From Pandoraea pnomenusa (lineage in GTDB: Bacteria > Pseudomonadota > Gammaproteobacteria > Burkholderiales > Burkholderiaceae), in NCBI RefSeq assembly GCF_000767615.3, contig NZ_CP009553.3, forward strand, positions 2,604,001 through 2,668,000: 64,000 nucleotides of DNA. Direction: 5' to 3'. Below the pieces are notes generated by a model. It ran no database searches. It saw only the letters and a list, made by a program, of their open reading frames with translations, and had not been told where the DNA came from. The position numbers and the translations under genes are program-made. Shown here piece after piece: positions 27,517 to 35,967 of this stretch; within the stretch, counting starts at the first letter, position 1, and every line of letters starts with the position of its first letter.

Positions 27517-28749
27517 ATGAAATTCGATGTTCTGGTGCTGGGCGGCGGCATCGTGGGGGTGTCGACGGCCGTCCATCTGCGACAACGTGGGCTGAGCGTG
27601 GCGCTCGTCGACCGTCAGGCACCGGGGCGCGAAACGTCGTATGGCAATGCAGGGCTGATTCAGCGCGAAGGCGTCTATCCGTATGCTTTTCCTCGCGACG
27701 TTCCGACCTTGCTGCGATACGCCCGCAATCGTTCACCGGATGTTCGGTATCACCCTTCGGCGCTGCCCACGATTGCGCCATTCCTCGCCCGATACTGGTT
27801 TCATTCCGCGCCGGTCCGGCACGCCGCCATTGCCCGGCATTACAGCACCCTGATCGAGCATTGTGTTTCCGAGCATCGTGCATTGATCGAACGCGCAGGG
27901 GCGGGGGGGTGGCTCCGGGAGGGCGGTTGGCTGAAGATTTTTCATCGCCAGGGGGCGTGGGAAGCGGCGCAACGAGAAGCCGAGCGCTGGCAGCGGGAGT
28001 ATGGCGTGCCGTTCGTGTCGCTCGACGCCCGGCAACTGCAGCGCGACGAGCCGTCGCTCAGTGCGTCGCTCGTGGGCGCCTTGCGCTACACGGCGTCGGA
28101 TTCGGTGAGCGACCCGGGGGCGCTGGTTCAGGCGTACGCGGCATATTTTCAGTCGCTCGGTGGGCACGTGCTGATTGGCGATGCGACCACGCTCGCGCCA
28201 CAGTGGACGGTGAAAACCGGCGAAGGCGAAATTGAAGGGCGTCATGCCGTGGTCGCGATGGGGCCCTGGTCGGATACGGTGACGCGGCCGCTCGGCTATC
28301 GGTTGCCGCTCGCCGTGAAACGGGGCTACCACATGCATTACGCCTCGCAGCCCGGCGCGAAGCTGAACCAGCCGGTGCTCGACGCCGAAAACGGCTTTCT
28401 CATCACCCCGATGACGCGCGGCATTCGGTTGACCACGGGCGTCGAACTGGCGCTGCGCGACAGCCCTCGCACGCCTGTGCAACTCGACGCCGTCGAGCCG
28501 ATGGCGCGCGCGCTTTATCCCCTCGCACAGCGTGTCGACGACACCCCTTGGATGGGGGCTCGCCCGTGTACGCCCGACATGATGCCGGTGATCGGCCCGG
28601 CGCCCCACCATCGCGATTTGTGGTTCGCTTTCGGCCACGCGCATCATGGGCTGACGCTGGGTCCGATTACGGGGCGCCTGATCGCGGAGATGATCACCGG
28701 CGCGCCGCCGTGCGTCGATCCCGGGCCGTTCAGCGCCGCGCGATTCTGA
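27517..28749 (+). CDS. DadA-family FAD-dependent amino acid oxidoreductase
   Basis: This 410-residue flavoprotein has a Rossmann FAD motif at the N-terminus (DVLVLGGGIVGVSTAVHLRQRG). The DAO/DadA fold continues (SYGNAGLIQ, HAVVAMGPWSD) and ends with GARPCTPDMMPVIGPAPHHRDLWFAFGHAHHGLTLGP, the usual C-terminal FAD and substrate region of D-amino acid dehydrogenases. It probably oxidises a D-amino acid or secondary amine to the imine and passes electrons to the respiratory chain. GAAGGGG precedes the start. It is divergent from the XRE-cupin regulator. Confidence 0.88.
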   Translation: MKFDVLVLGGGIVGVSTAVHLRQRGLSVALVDRQAPGRETSYGNAGLIQREGVYPYAFPRDVPTLLRYARNRSPDVRYHPSALPTIAPFLARYWFHSAPVRHAAIARHYSTLIEHCVSEHRALIERAGAGGWLREGGWLKIFHRQGAWEAAQREAERWQREYGVPFVSLDARQLQRDEPSLSASLVGALRYTASDSVSDPGALVQAYAAYFQSLGGHVLIGDATTLAPQWTVKTGEGEIEGRHAVVAMGPWSDTVTRPLGYRLPLAVKRGYHMHYASQPGAKLNQPVLDAENGFLITPMTRGIRLTTGVELALRDSPRTPVQLDAVEPMARALYPLAQRVDDTPWMGARPCTPDMMPVIGPAPHHRDLWFAFGHAHHGLTLGPITGRLIAEMITGAPPCVDPGPFSAARF

Positions 28750-28939
28750 CATCCCGCGACGCACGGTCCTCAGGCCAGCGTCCTAGGTCGACGCGCGCTT
28801 GCGGGGCGTCGGCGCCGCAAGTCTTTCTGCTTCCGATGGGAAATGAGGGGCCTAGCGCTTGCGCAATCGCAGTTGTGGCCCGCCTAAGCAGAAACCCTGA
28901 GTCGCAATCGACTTGACAGCGACAATTTGTCCATCGATG

Positions 28940-28952
28940 GTATACAGAATAC
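28940..28952 (+). promoter_or_regulatory. GTATAC-N-GTATAC element upstream of the amidase
   Basis: GTATACAGAATAC, one mismatch from the shared 13-mer of five promoters in this region. A perfect TTGACA lies at 28913-28918, so the element covers the expected -10 region and would repress when bound. Attributed to the GntR regulator by inference. Confidence 0.6.
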
Positions 28953-28971
28953 TGAAAAAGAGTGTTCCATC

Positions 28972-30477
28972 ATGACAAACCCCACAGTCGAGATGCTCGG
29001 CGACGACATCGGGTCGCCGAAGTCGTCAGATACGACACCGTGGCAATACGCTACGGTGAGCGCCGCACAGGCGGCGCTGCGGCGCCGGGAAGTCACATCG
29101 GAGTCGCTGGTGGCGGCGTGTGAAGCGGCCTGGCGCAGGTCCAATCCGGCGCTCAACGCCATTGTGGTGAGCGACTTCGCGCGAGCTCGCGAGACGGCGA
29201 GTCGACGCGATGCCGAATTGCGCGCGGGACTCGTTCGCGGCCCGCTGCATGGTGTGCCGTTCACGATCAAGGAGTCGTTCGACGTGAAGGACTGGCCGAC
29301 CACGGTAGGCGATCCGGCGTTCGCGAACAATATCGCGGGCCGGCACGCCAGCGTGGTACAGCGACTGACCGACGCCGGCGCGGTGCTGTTGGGCAAGACC
29401 AATGTGCCGTTGTGGCTGCGCGACTGGCAGAGCTACAACGAGGTCTATGGCACCACGCGCAATCCGCACGACCTGCTGCGTACGCCTGGCGGATCGTCGG
29501 GAGGCAGCGCCGCGGCGGTCTCGAGCGGGATGGCGTTCTTCGATGTGGGATCCGACATCGGATCCTCGATCCGTAATCCCGCGCATTACTGCGGCATCTT
29601 CTCTCACAAGAGCACGCACGGGCTCGTGCCGCTCGACGGCCACGGGCTGCCGGGCGGTGTGACGTTCCCCGACATCAATGTGGCGGGGCCGCTCGCGCGG
29701 AGCGCGGCGGATCTCGAGGCGGTGCTGTCGGCCATTGCCGGACCGTCGGCCGAGGCAGCCTGCGCGGTACGTTTCGAATTGCCGCGCTGCCACGCCACCG
29801 ATCTGCGCGAGATCCGTTTCGGCATCCTGCCGAATCATCCGATTGCCGAGGTCGACGCCGAGGTGGAGCAATGCCTGGTGAGCCTCGGGCAGGACCTGGA
29901 ACGGCGGGGTGCGCGGGTGCTGTGGAACGCACGGCCATCGCTCGACGCCGCGGAGTTGATGCGCGTCTACACGCTGATGTTGCGGGCGTCGACCTGCGGC
30001 TACCTTGGTGACGACGCCTTCGCGTCGGCGATCGCAGCAGCGCAGCAGACGCCGGCCGACGACACGCGTTACGCGTCGCTCCAATACGTGGGCGCGGTCA
30101 TGCGACACCGCGATTGGCTGCGTCTGCAACCGTTGCGCGAGCGCTTCGCGGCGGCCTGGCGCGAGTTGTTCGAGCGCGTCGATGTGCTGCTGTGTCCCGT
30201 GGCGGCAACGCCCGCGTTCGTGCTCAACGAGGCGGGAGCGCCGTGGCAGCGCACGCTGGACGTCAACGGGCGGGCGCAGCCGCTGACGACGCAGCTTTTC
30301 TGGGCCGGCCACTCCGGCTTGTGCGGCTTGCCCTCCAGCGTCGCCCCCGCAGGGCGCACGGCGCAAGGGCTCCCCGTGGGCGTTCAGATCGTGGCGCCGC
30401 TGTATCACGATCTGCGCTCGATCCACGTAGCCAGATTGCTCGAAGCCGCCGGCTACGCCTTCGTTCCACCCGCCTGA
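28972..30477 (+). CDS. Amidase signature family hydrolase
   Basis: This 501-residue enzyme hydrolyses an amide to acid plus amine or ammonia. The Ser-cisSer-Lys triad is complete: Lys100 in PFTIKESFDV, the Ser of GGSSGGSAAAVSSG (173-186), and the nucleophile Ser199 in GSDIGSSIRNP. Length and layout are those of the family. Nothing in the sequence fixes the substrate. It is the first gene after a TTGACA promoter carrying the shared 13-bp operator and is followed 43 bases later by an MFS transporter, so import and hydrolysis of one substrate are likely coupled. The start ATG 28972 is preferred to TTG 28927, which lies upstream of the operator. Confidence 0.9.
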   Translation: MTNPTVEMLGDDIGSPKSSDTTPWQYATVSAAQAALRRREVTSESLVAACEAAWRRSNPALNAIVVSDFARARETASRRDAELRAGLVRGPLHGVPFTIKESFDVKDWPTTVGDPAFANNIAGRHASVVQRLTDAGAVLLGKTNVPLWLRDWQSYNEVYGTTRNPHDLLRTPGGSSGGSAAAVSSGMAFFDVGSDIGSSIRNPAHYCGIFSHKSTHGLVPLDGHGLPGGVTFPDINVAGPLARSAADLEAVLSAIAGPSAEAACAVRFELPRCHATDLREIRFGILPNHPIAEVDAEVEQCLVSLGQDLERRGARVLWNARPSLDAAELMRVYTLMLRASTCGYLGDDAFASAIAAAQQTPADDTRYASLQYVGAVMRHRDWLRLQPLRERFAAAWRELFERVDVLLCPVAATPAFVLNEAGAPWQRTLDVNGRAQPLTTQLFWAGHSGLCGLPSSVAPAGRTAQGLPVGVQIVAPLYHDLRSIHVARLLEAAGYAFVPPA

Positions 30478-30520
30478 CCTTTTTTCACAACACCCACGAC
30501 CCACCAAGGAGGACACCTTC

Positions 30521-31840
30521 ATGTCCTGGCTCAATTCGCTATCGAGAAACGAGAAGTGCGCCTTCGCCGGCACGTTCATCGGCCATACGGTCGATGTGTA
30601 CGACTTCATGATCTATTCCTTCCTCATACCGGTGCTGCTCACGAGCTGGAACATGAGCAAGGCCACCGCGGGCAGCATCGTGACTTACACGCTGATCGCC
30701 TCGCTGGTGGGCGCCATCGGCGCGGGCCTGCTGGCCGACCGCTACGGGCGCGTGCGTATCCTGAGATGGACCATCGCCATCTTCGCACTGGCCTGCTTCG
30801 GTTGCGGCCTGACCAATTCGCCCACGCAACTGGCCGTGATGCGCATCATCCAGGGCCTGGGGTTCGGCGGTGAATCATCGCTGTGCATGGTGCTGGTCAT
30901 GGAGACGATCCGCAATCCAGCCCACCGCGGCAAGTTCTCGGGCTTCACCGCAAGCAGTTATTCGTTCGGATGGGCGCTGGCCGCGCTCGCATACAGCGCG
31001 ATCTTCAGTTGGCTGCCCCCCGAAACGGCATGGCGCGTCTGCCTGTTCGTCGGCGTGGCGCCGGCGCTGATGGTCGTCTGGCTGCGTCGCAATCTGGAAG
31101 AGCCCGAAGCGTTCACGCGCACGATGTCGGAACGGCGTCAGACGAGCCCGCTCAAGACGATGCGCGGCGTATTCAGCGGACACCTCGCGGCCCGCACGCT
31201 GTGGTGCAGCCTGCTCTCGGGCGGCATGCTCGGCTCCTACTACGCGATCGCCACCTGGATGCCGACCTGGCTCAAGACGGAACGCGGATTGTCGGTGACG
31301 GGCACGGGCCTGTGGCTGGCGATTACCATCGGCGGCTCGCTCGTCGGCTACGCCGTGGGCTCCTGGGCGACCGACAGGCTCGGCCGGCGGCCCACTTACA
31401 TTCTGTTTGCCATCGGCGCATTCGCGATGAGCATCGCATATATGCTGGTGCCGGCGCCCATGCCGGTGATGATGGTGCTCGGCTTCCTGATGGGCGTACT
31501 GATGCAGGGCACGTTCGCCGGCGTGGCCGCCACGATCTCAGAGACGTATCCACACGAAGTGCGCGCCACGGGCTATGGGGTGGCCTACAACACAGGCCGG
31601 GTCATCGGCTCGGTGTTTCCTTTCATGGCCGGCTGGCTGGCGAGCGGTCATACCACGCTCACGCTCGCCATCCCGATCGTTGCGGCCGTGGGCTATGGAC
31701 TGGTCATTGTCGCCGCCCTGATGTTGCCCGAGACGAACGGCATCCCGCTCGACGCCATTGATCCCGTGAACGTCGGCGAAGGTGCTTCGCAGGGTGCCCA
31801 CGCGTCGGTCCCTGGCGCGATCGGCCGGGCGGCGGACTGA
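30521..31840 (+). CDS. MFS metabolite:H+ symporter (AAHS/sialate-like)
   Basis: This 439-residue protein has twelve predicted membrane helices. The motif-A loop is seen as GLLADRYGRVRIL and repeated as ATDRLGRRPTYILF. The profile (GHTVDVYDFMIYSFLIPVLL at the start) is that of proton symporters for organic or aromatic acids. AAGGAGG precedes the start. It follows the amidase in the same transcription unit; together they suggest uptake of an amide- or acid-bearing nutrient. Confidence 0.88.
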   Translation: MSWLNSLSRNEKCAFAGTFIGHTVDVYDFMIYSFLIPVLLTSWNMSKATAGSIVTYTLIASLVGAIGAGLLADRYGRVRILRWTIAIFALACFGCGLTNSPTQLAVMRIIQGLGFGGESSLCMVLVMETIRNPAHRGKFSGFTASSYSFGWALAALAYSAIFSWLPPETAWRVCLFVGVAPALMVVWLRRNLEEPEAFTRTMSERRQTSPLKTMRGVFSGHLAARTLWCSLLSGGMLGSYYAIATWMPTWLKTERGLSVTGTGLWLAITIGGSLVGYAVGSWATDRLGRRPTYILFAIGAFAMSIAYMLVPAPMPVMMVLGFLMGVLMQGTFAGVAATISETYPHEVRATGYGVAYNTGRVIGSVFPFMAGWLASGHTTLTLAIPIVAAVGYGLVIVAALMLPETNGIPLDAIDPVNVGEGASQGAHASVPGAIGRAAD

Positions 31841-31953
31841 AATCACCGTCTGTCGCATCGTATGCTTCGCAGCGTTTCTTCCGTTATCTGAGATCCGAGG
31901 CGCGGGCCGTCCCGCACGGGCAATTTTGTTGTATTGGCATTTTCGGAAAAACT

Positions 31954-31966
31954 GTATACAGTGTAC
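31954..31966 (+). promoter_or_regulatory. GTATAC-N-GTATAC element upstream of the diiron oxidase
   Basis: GTATACAGTGTAC, one mismatch from the shared 13-mer. Its left half lies in ACTGTATACAGT (31951-31962), a perfect 12-bp palindrome. A -35-like TTGGCA at 31934-31939 puts the element over the -10 region. It stands 78 bases before the diiron oxidase start. Confidence 0.6.
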
Positions 31967-32044
31967 CGAAATAACCTATCTATCCGCTTCGGGCGCCGCT
32001 TGGGGCTCGCAGCGGGTCATCCACTCAAAATCAAGGAGCAAGTC

Positions 32045-32776
32045 ATGGCTGAACTGATGGACCGCGAAACCTTCCGCGCGGCACTCGAGGACGCAATCAA
32101 GGGCAAGAGCGCGAACAAGGCGCCGTTCAGCGTCGCGTGGGCGAGCGGCAAGCTCACGCGCGCGCATCTCGCACGCTGGGCGGAAAACCACTATCACTAC
32201 GTGGGGCCTTTCGCCGACTACCTCGGCTACCTGTATGCCCGCACGCCGGACCACATGACCGAGGCCAAGGACTTCCTGCTGGCGAACATGTACGAAGAGG
32301 AGATCGGCGGCGATCGCCATACCGACCTGTTGATCCGCTTTGCCGAGGCGTGCGGCACGACCCGCGAGCGCGTCGTCGACCCGGACAATATGTCGCCGAC
32401 CACGCGCGGGCTGCAAAGCTGGTGCTACGCGGTGGCCATGCGTGAAGATCCGGTCGTGGCAGTCGCCGGACTCGTGGTCGGCCTGGAGTCGCAAGTGCCG
32501 TCGATCTATCGCAAGCAGACGCCGACGCTTCGCGACAAGTACCAGTTCACCGACGAGGAAGTCGAGTTCTTCGATCTGCACATCGTCTCGGATGAGATCC
32601 ACGGCGAGCGTGGCTATCAGATCGTGCTGGAGAACGCGAACACGCCGGAGTTGCAACAGCGCTGCCTCAAGATCTGCGAGATCGGCGCGCAAATGCGGTT
32701 GCTGTACACGACCGCGCTCTACTACGACTACGTGGCGAACGAAGTGTCGTTGCCCGAGCTTGGGCTCGCCGCCTGA
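32045..32776 (+). CDS. Haem-oxygenase-like diiron oxidase (HDO; TenA/PqqC fold)
   Basis: This 243-residue all-helical protein is of the TenA/PqqC/CADD fold. All six ligands of the HDO diiron site can be read: Glu85-x6-His92 (EEIGGDRH), Glu148 (GLESQVP) and His179-xxx-Asp183-xx-His186 (HIVSDEIH). This is the set known from CADD and related oxygenases (UndA, BesC type), and the spacings are close to CADD. Ordinary thiaminase TenA lacks it. Such enzymes activate O2 and need reductant; the cluster supplies two ferredoxins and a reductase. AAGGAG lies six bases before the start. It leads an operon with an aldehyde dehydrogenase, suggesting an aldehyde product. The exact reaction is unknown. Confidence 0.85.
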   Translation: MAELMDRETFRAALEDAIKGKSANKAPFSVAWASGKLTRAHLARWAENHYHYVGPFADYLGYLYARTPDHMTEAKDFLLANMYEEEIGGDRHTDLLIRFAEACGTTRERVVDPDNMSPTTRGLQSWCYAVAMREDPVVAVAGLVVGLESQVPSIYRKQTPTLRDKYQFTDEEVEFFDLHIVSDEIHGERGYQIVLENANTPELQQRCLKICEIGAQMRLLYTTALYYDYVANEVSLPELGLAA

Positions 32777-32854
32777 GCGGTGTCCTGCCGCGCCGTCGCT
32801 CGCCGGCGGCGCGGGTGTCGAAGACCGCATGACTTCCTGCAGGACACTGCCTTC

Positions 32855-34309
32855 ATGACGACTGTTCCCACATTCCTGAACTACATCGACGGCGAGTGGT
32901 GCGCGAGCCGATCGGGCGCGACCTTCGCGAATCTGAATCCCGCCGACACGCGCGACGTCGTTGGCCACTTCCAGGCGTCGGACGCCGCCGATGCGAAAGC
33001 CGCGGTGCTCGCGGCCGCCAAGGCGTTTGACGCCTGGAAACGCCTCTCCATGAGCGCACGCGCGAAAATCCTGATCGATGCCGCCGCTTATCTCGAGCGT
33101 CACGCCCAGCCATTCGGCGAGGAGCTCACGCGCGAGGAGGGCAAGCAAAAGGCACTTGCGAAGGACGAATTCCTGCGCGCGGCGCAGACGCTGCGGTACT
33201 ACGCCGTCGAAGCGCAGTCGTATGGCGGCGAGACATTTCCGAACGACGATGCCGGAATGACCGTATATACGCAGCGCGAGCCGCTGGGTGTCGTCACGGT
33301 GATCTCGCCCTGGAACTTCCCTGTCTCGATACCGGCGCGCAAGATCGCGCCGGCCCTGGTGTGTGGCAACACGGTGGTATTCAAGCCTGCCTCGGATGCG
33401 CCGCTGAGCGGCTTGCGCCTGACTGAAGCGTTTGTCGAAGCCGGCATTCCGAAAGGCGTGCTGAATTTCGTCACCGGCAGCGCCTCCGCAGTGGGCCCGA
33501 CGCTCGTCGGCGCGCGCGAAGTTCGGGCCATTTCCTTTACCGGTTCGACGACCGCCGGCGAGCAGATTCACCGGGCGGCGTCGATGTCGACGCGCACGCA
33601 GATGGAACTCGGCGGCAAGAATCCGTTGATCGTGCTCGATGCGCGAGATATCGATCGCGCGGTCGACCTGACCGTCAAGGGCGGATTCTCGCTGACGGGC
33701 CAGGCATGCACGGGGACCAGCCGCGTGTTGGTCGCCCGCGACATCCGCGCCGTCTTCGTCGAGCGACTGGCGGCGAAGACCGCGACGCTCAAGGTCGGCA
33801 ATGGCATGGACACGGGCACCGACATCGGCCCGCTGGCCACCGCGGGACAACTGCAAACGGTGCTCGAATACATCGAGATCGGAAAGCGGGAGGCCACGCT
33901 CGTGTGCGGCGGCGAGCGGCTCTCGCATGGACCCTTCGCCAACGGCTTTTTCGTCACGCCGGCGATTTTCTGCGATGTGCCGCGCAATGCCCGCATCGCA
34001 AGGGAAGAAATCTTCGGCCCCGTGATCGCCGTGATCGACGTCGACGACTACGCGGACGCGATTTCCGTGGCGAACGACAGCGACTACGGCCTCGCGGCTT
34101 CGCTTGTCACGCAGGACGCAAGCCTGATGCACCGGTTCGCCAGCGACATCGAGGCCGGTACGGTCAAGATCAATCGCACGACGACGGGCAATCTCGTGAA
34201 CGCACCGTTCGGCGGTCTCAAGCAATCGAGTACGGCCACGTTCCGGGAGTCCGGTCGTGACGGCCTCGAGTTTTACCTCCAGATCAAGACGGTGTATCGC
34301 GGCGTTTGA
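32855..34309 (+). CDS. NAD(P)-dependent aldehyde dehydrogenase
   Basis: This 484-residue protein has the ALDH superfamily pattern. Asn154 (SPWNFP), Lys177 (FKPAS), Glu251 (ELGGKNP) and the nucleophile Cys285 (GQACTGTSR) are all present, so it should be active. The profile is close to 2-oxoglutarate-semialdehyde and succinate-semialdehyde dehydrogenases. It should oxidise the aldehyde made upstream, plausibly by the diiron oxidase whose gene precedes it by 78 bases. Start 32855 is used, with a weak AGGA; the frame is open 25 codons further but that part reads as Arg-rich shadow. Confidence 0.92.
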   Translation: MTTVPTFLNYIDGEWCASRSGATFANLNPADTRDVVGHFQASDAADAKAAVLAAAKAFDAWKRLSMSARAKILIDAAAYLERHAQPFGEELTREEGKQKALAKDEFLRAAQTLRYYAVEAQSYGGETFPNDDAGMTVYTQREPLGVVTVISPWNFPVSIPARKIAPALVCGNTVVFKPASDAPLSGLRLTEAFVEAGIPKGVLNFVTGSASAVGPTLVGAREVRAISFTGSTTAGEQIHRAASMSTRTQMELGGKNPLIVLDARDIDRAVDLTVKGGFSLTGQACTGTSRVLVARDIRAVFVERLAAKTATLKVGNGMDTGTDIGPLATAGQLQTVLEYIEIGKREATLVCGGERLSHGPFANGFFVTPAIFCDVPRNARIAREEIFGPVIAVIDVDDYADAISVANDSDYGLAASLVTQDASLMHRFASDIEAGTVKINRTTTGNLVNAPFGGLKQSSTATFRESGRDGLEFYLQIKTVYRGV

Positions 34310-34342
34310 CGCCCGGTCCGCCAACAACTCATCTCATACGCC

Positions 34343-34822
34343 ATGAAACCCTTTTTCAAGCTCGAACTCGCCGAGGCCCGTCAAATGATCGCCGCGGCCA
34401 TCGCCCGCTCTCAGGAAATCGGTGTCCTCGAATCGATCTGCGTGGTCGATGAAGGCGGATTTCCGCTCGCCCTCGAACGCATGGATGGCGGGCGTATCAC
34501 CGGACCGCAGATTGCCTGGAACAAGGCGTTCACCGCCGCGGGGCACAAGCGCTCCACGCACCTGTTCACCACGCCGCCCAATGGTCCTGCGCTGCCGGGC
34601 AACGAAGCCTTCGGCATTCAATGGAGCTTCGAGGGACGCTTTGCCGCGTTTGTCGGGGGGTTCCCGATCGTGGTCGATGGCCAGGTCGTCGGCGGCATCG
34701 GTCTGTCGGGGGGCAATGGCGAGCAGGACACCAAGGCCGGTCTTGCCGGGCTCGCGGCGTTGCAGACGCTGCTGCGCGAGAGCGGACGCGAAGTCCTGGT
34801 GCAGCCCGACATCAAGCTCTGA
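34343..34822 (+). CDS. GlcG/HbpS family protein (DUF336)
   Basis: This 159-residue protein is of the GlcG/HbpS fold (LELAEARQMIAAAIARSQEIG, CVVDEGGFPLALERMDG, GGFPIVVDGQVVGGIGLSGG). Members bind haem or small ligands; many sit in operons for catabolic oxidoreductases with no proven function. Here it lies between the aldehyde dehydrogenase and the ferredoxin reductase, 33 and 13 bases from them, so it belongs to the same pathway. It has no signal peptide and should be cytoplasmic. Confidence 0.85.
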   Translation: MKPFFKLELAEARQMIAAAIARSQEIGVLESICVVDEGGFPLALERMDGGRITGPQIAWNKAFTAAGHKRSTHLFTTPPNGPALPGNEAFGIQWSFEGRFAAFVGGFPIVVDGQVVGGIGLSGGNGEQDTKAGLAGLAALQTLLRESGREVLVQPDIKL

Positions 34823-34835
34823 CGGAGGGCGGCCC

Positions 34836-35861
34836 GTGAGCTATCGAATCACATGGATCGAGGCCCAGTGCAGCTTCGAGGCAACGCCCGACGAATCCGT
34901 GCTCGATGCCGCACGACGCGCAGGCGTCGTGTTGCCCTCGGCGTGTGAGTTCGGCGGCTGCGGGACGTGCCGCGTGAAGCTCTCGCAGGGGCGGGTGCGC
35001 TACGAGGCCATGCCGGACGCGTTGTCACAGGAGGAGGCGGACGCAGGCTACGCGTTGCTGTGCCAGGCACGGGCATGCTCGGACCTGCTGCTCAGCACGG
35101 AACGCGTGCTTGACGCCCCGGCGCCGGTGCGCCGTCGCCAAGTGCGCGTGGTGCGTACGCAAGCGTTGAGCCCGGACGTCACGCGCCTGGTGCTCGCGTT
35201 CGATGACGGCGAGCCCTGGGTATTTCGCCCCGGGCAATACCTCAACGTGTTGACCGGCGATGCCGGCCCGCGCAGTTTCTCGATGGCCTGTCTGCCGGAT
35301 CAACGCGCTGGCGAGGTCGAACTGCACATCCGGCGGATCGACGGTGGGCATTTCACTCACATGCGTTTGAGCCGCCTGCATCCCGGCGACCGGCTCGAAG
35401 TGGAGGCGCCAATGGGCGGCTTCGGCTATCACGAGGAGGATTACCGCCCGGTTGTGATGGTGGCGACCGGCACGGGCATCGCCCCGCTGCGTAGCATGCT
35501 CGGGCAGATGCTGGCGAGCGCAGACGCGCCGCCCGTCGAGTTGTACTGGGGCGGGCGCACCCACGCGTCGCTCTACTTGCATGACGAACTGACGGCGCTC
35601 GCGAGCCGGCATGACGATTTTCGCTATGTTCCGGTCCTCTCCCGGCCCGAAGGCGTGTGGAACGGCGTGCGCGGCTATGTACAGGATGCCGTGCTCGCCG
35701 ACCATCCCGACCTGTCCGAACATGCGCTTTACCTCTGCGGCTCGCCGGTCATGATTGCGGATGCGCGTCGTGCGTTTCTCGCGAATGGCGCCAGCGTGCG
35801 TTACCTTTATGCCGACAGTTTTACGTTCCAGCATCACATGCCGGTGGTCGCGGCGGCCTGA
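34836..35861 (+). CDS. [2Fe-2S] flavin oxidoreductase (oxygenase reductase)
   Basis: This 341-residue protein has three domains. An N-terminal plant-type [2Fe-2S] ferredoxin has Cys37, Cys42, Cys45 (CEFGGCGTC) and Cys76 (LLCQAR). An FAD domain has GQYLNV and RSFSM. A C-terminal NAD(P)H domain has VATGTGIAPLRSML and LYLCGSPVM. This is the build of benzoate dioxygenase and phenol hydroxylase reductases. It should pass NADH electrons to a ferredoxin or directly to the diiron oxidase of the same operon. The start is GTG 34836 with GGAGGG six bases before it. It is the last gene of the unit and a hairpin follows. Confidence 0.92.
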   Translation: MSYRITWIEAQCSFEATPDESVLDAARRAGVVLPSACEFGGCGTCRVKLSQGRVRYEAMPDALSQEEADAGYALLCQARACSDLLLSTERVLDAPAPVRRRQVRVVRTQALSPDVTRLVLAFDDGEPWVFRPGQYLNVLTGDAGPRSFSMACLPDQRAGEVELHIRRIDGGHFTHMRLSRLHPGDRLEVEAPMGGFGYHEEDYRPVVMVATGTGIAPLRSMLGQMLASADAPPVELYWGGRTHASLYLHDELTALASRHDDFRYVPVLSRPEGVWNGVRGYVQDAVLADHPDLSEHALYLCGSPVMIADARRAFLANGASVRYLYADSFTFQHHMPVVAAA

Positions 35862-35923
35862 CGCGGGATCGCCTCGCGACGGGACGTGGGACGTGGGGCG
35901 ATTTAACGGGCCGGATCGGTTGA

Positions 35924-35942
35924 GGGGGCGGGGTTCGCCCCC
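35924..35942. terminator. Hairpin between convergent genes
   Basis: GGGGGCG and CGCCCCC form a perfect 7-bp stem with a 5-base loop, followed by GCTTCCTTCT. It lies 63 bases after the reductase stop and 26 before the end of the convergent reductase-family gene, so it may end both transcripts. Confidence 0.5.
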
Positions 35943-35967
35943 GCTTCCTTCTGCCGTGTATGGCCGC

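Noticed and set aside
31976..34327. 783-codon frame opposite the diiron oxidase and aldehyde dehydrogenase
   Set aside because: Antisense shadow; both plus-strand genes have full active-site sets.
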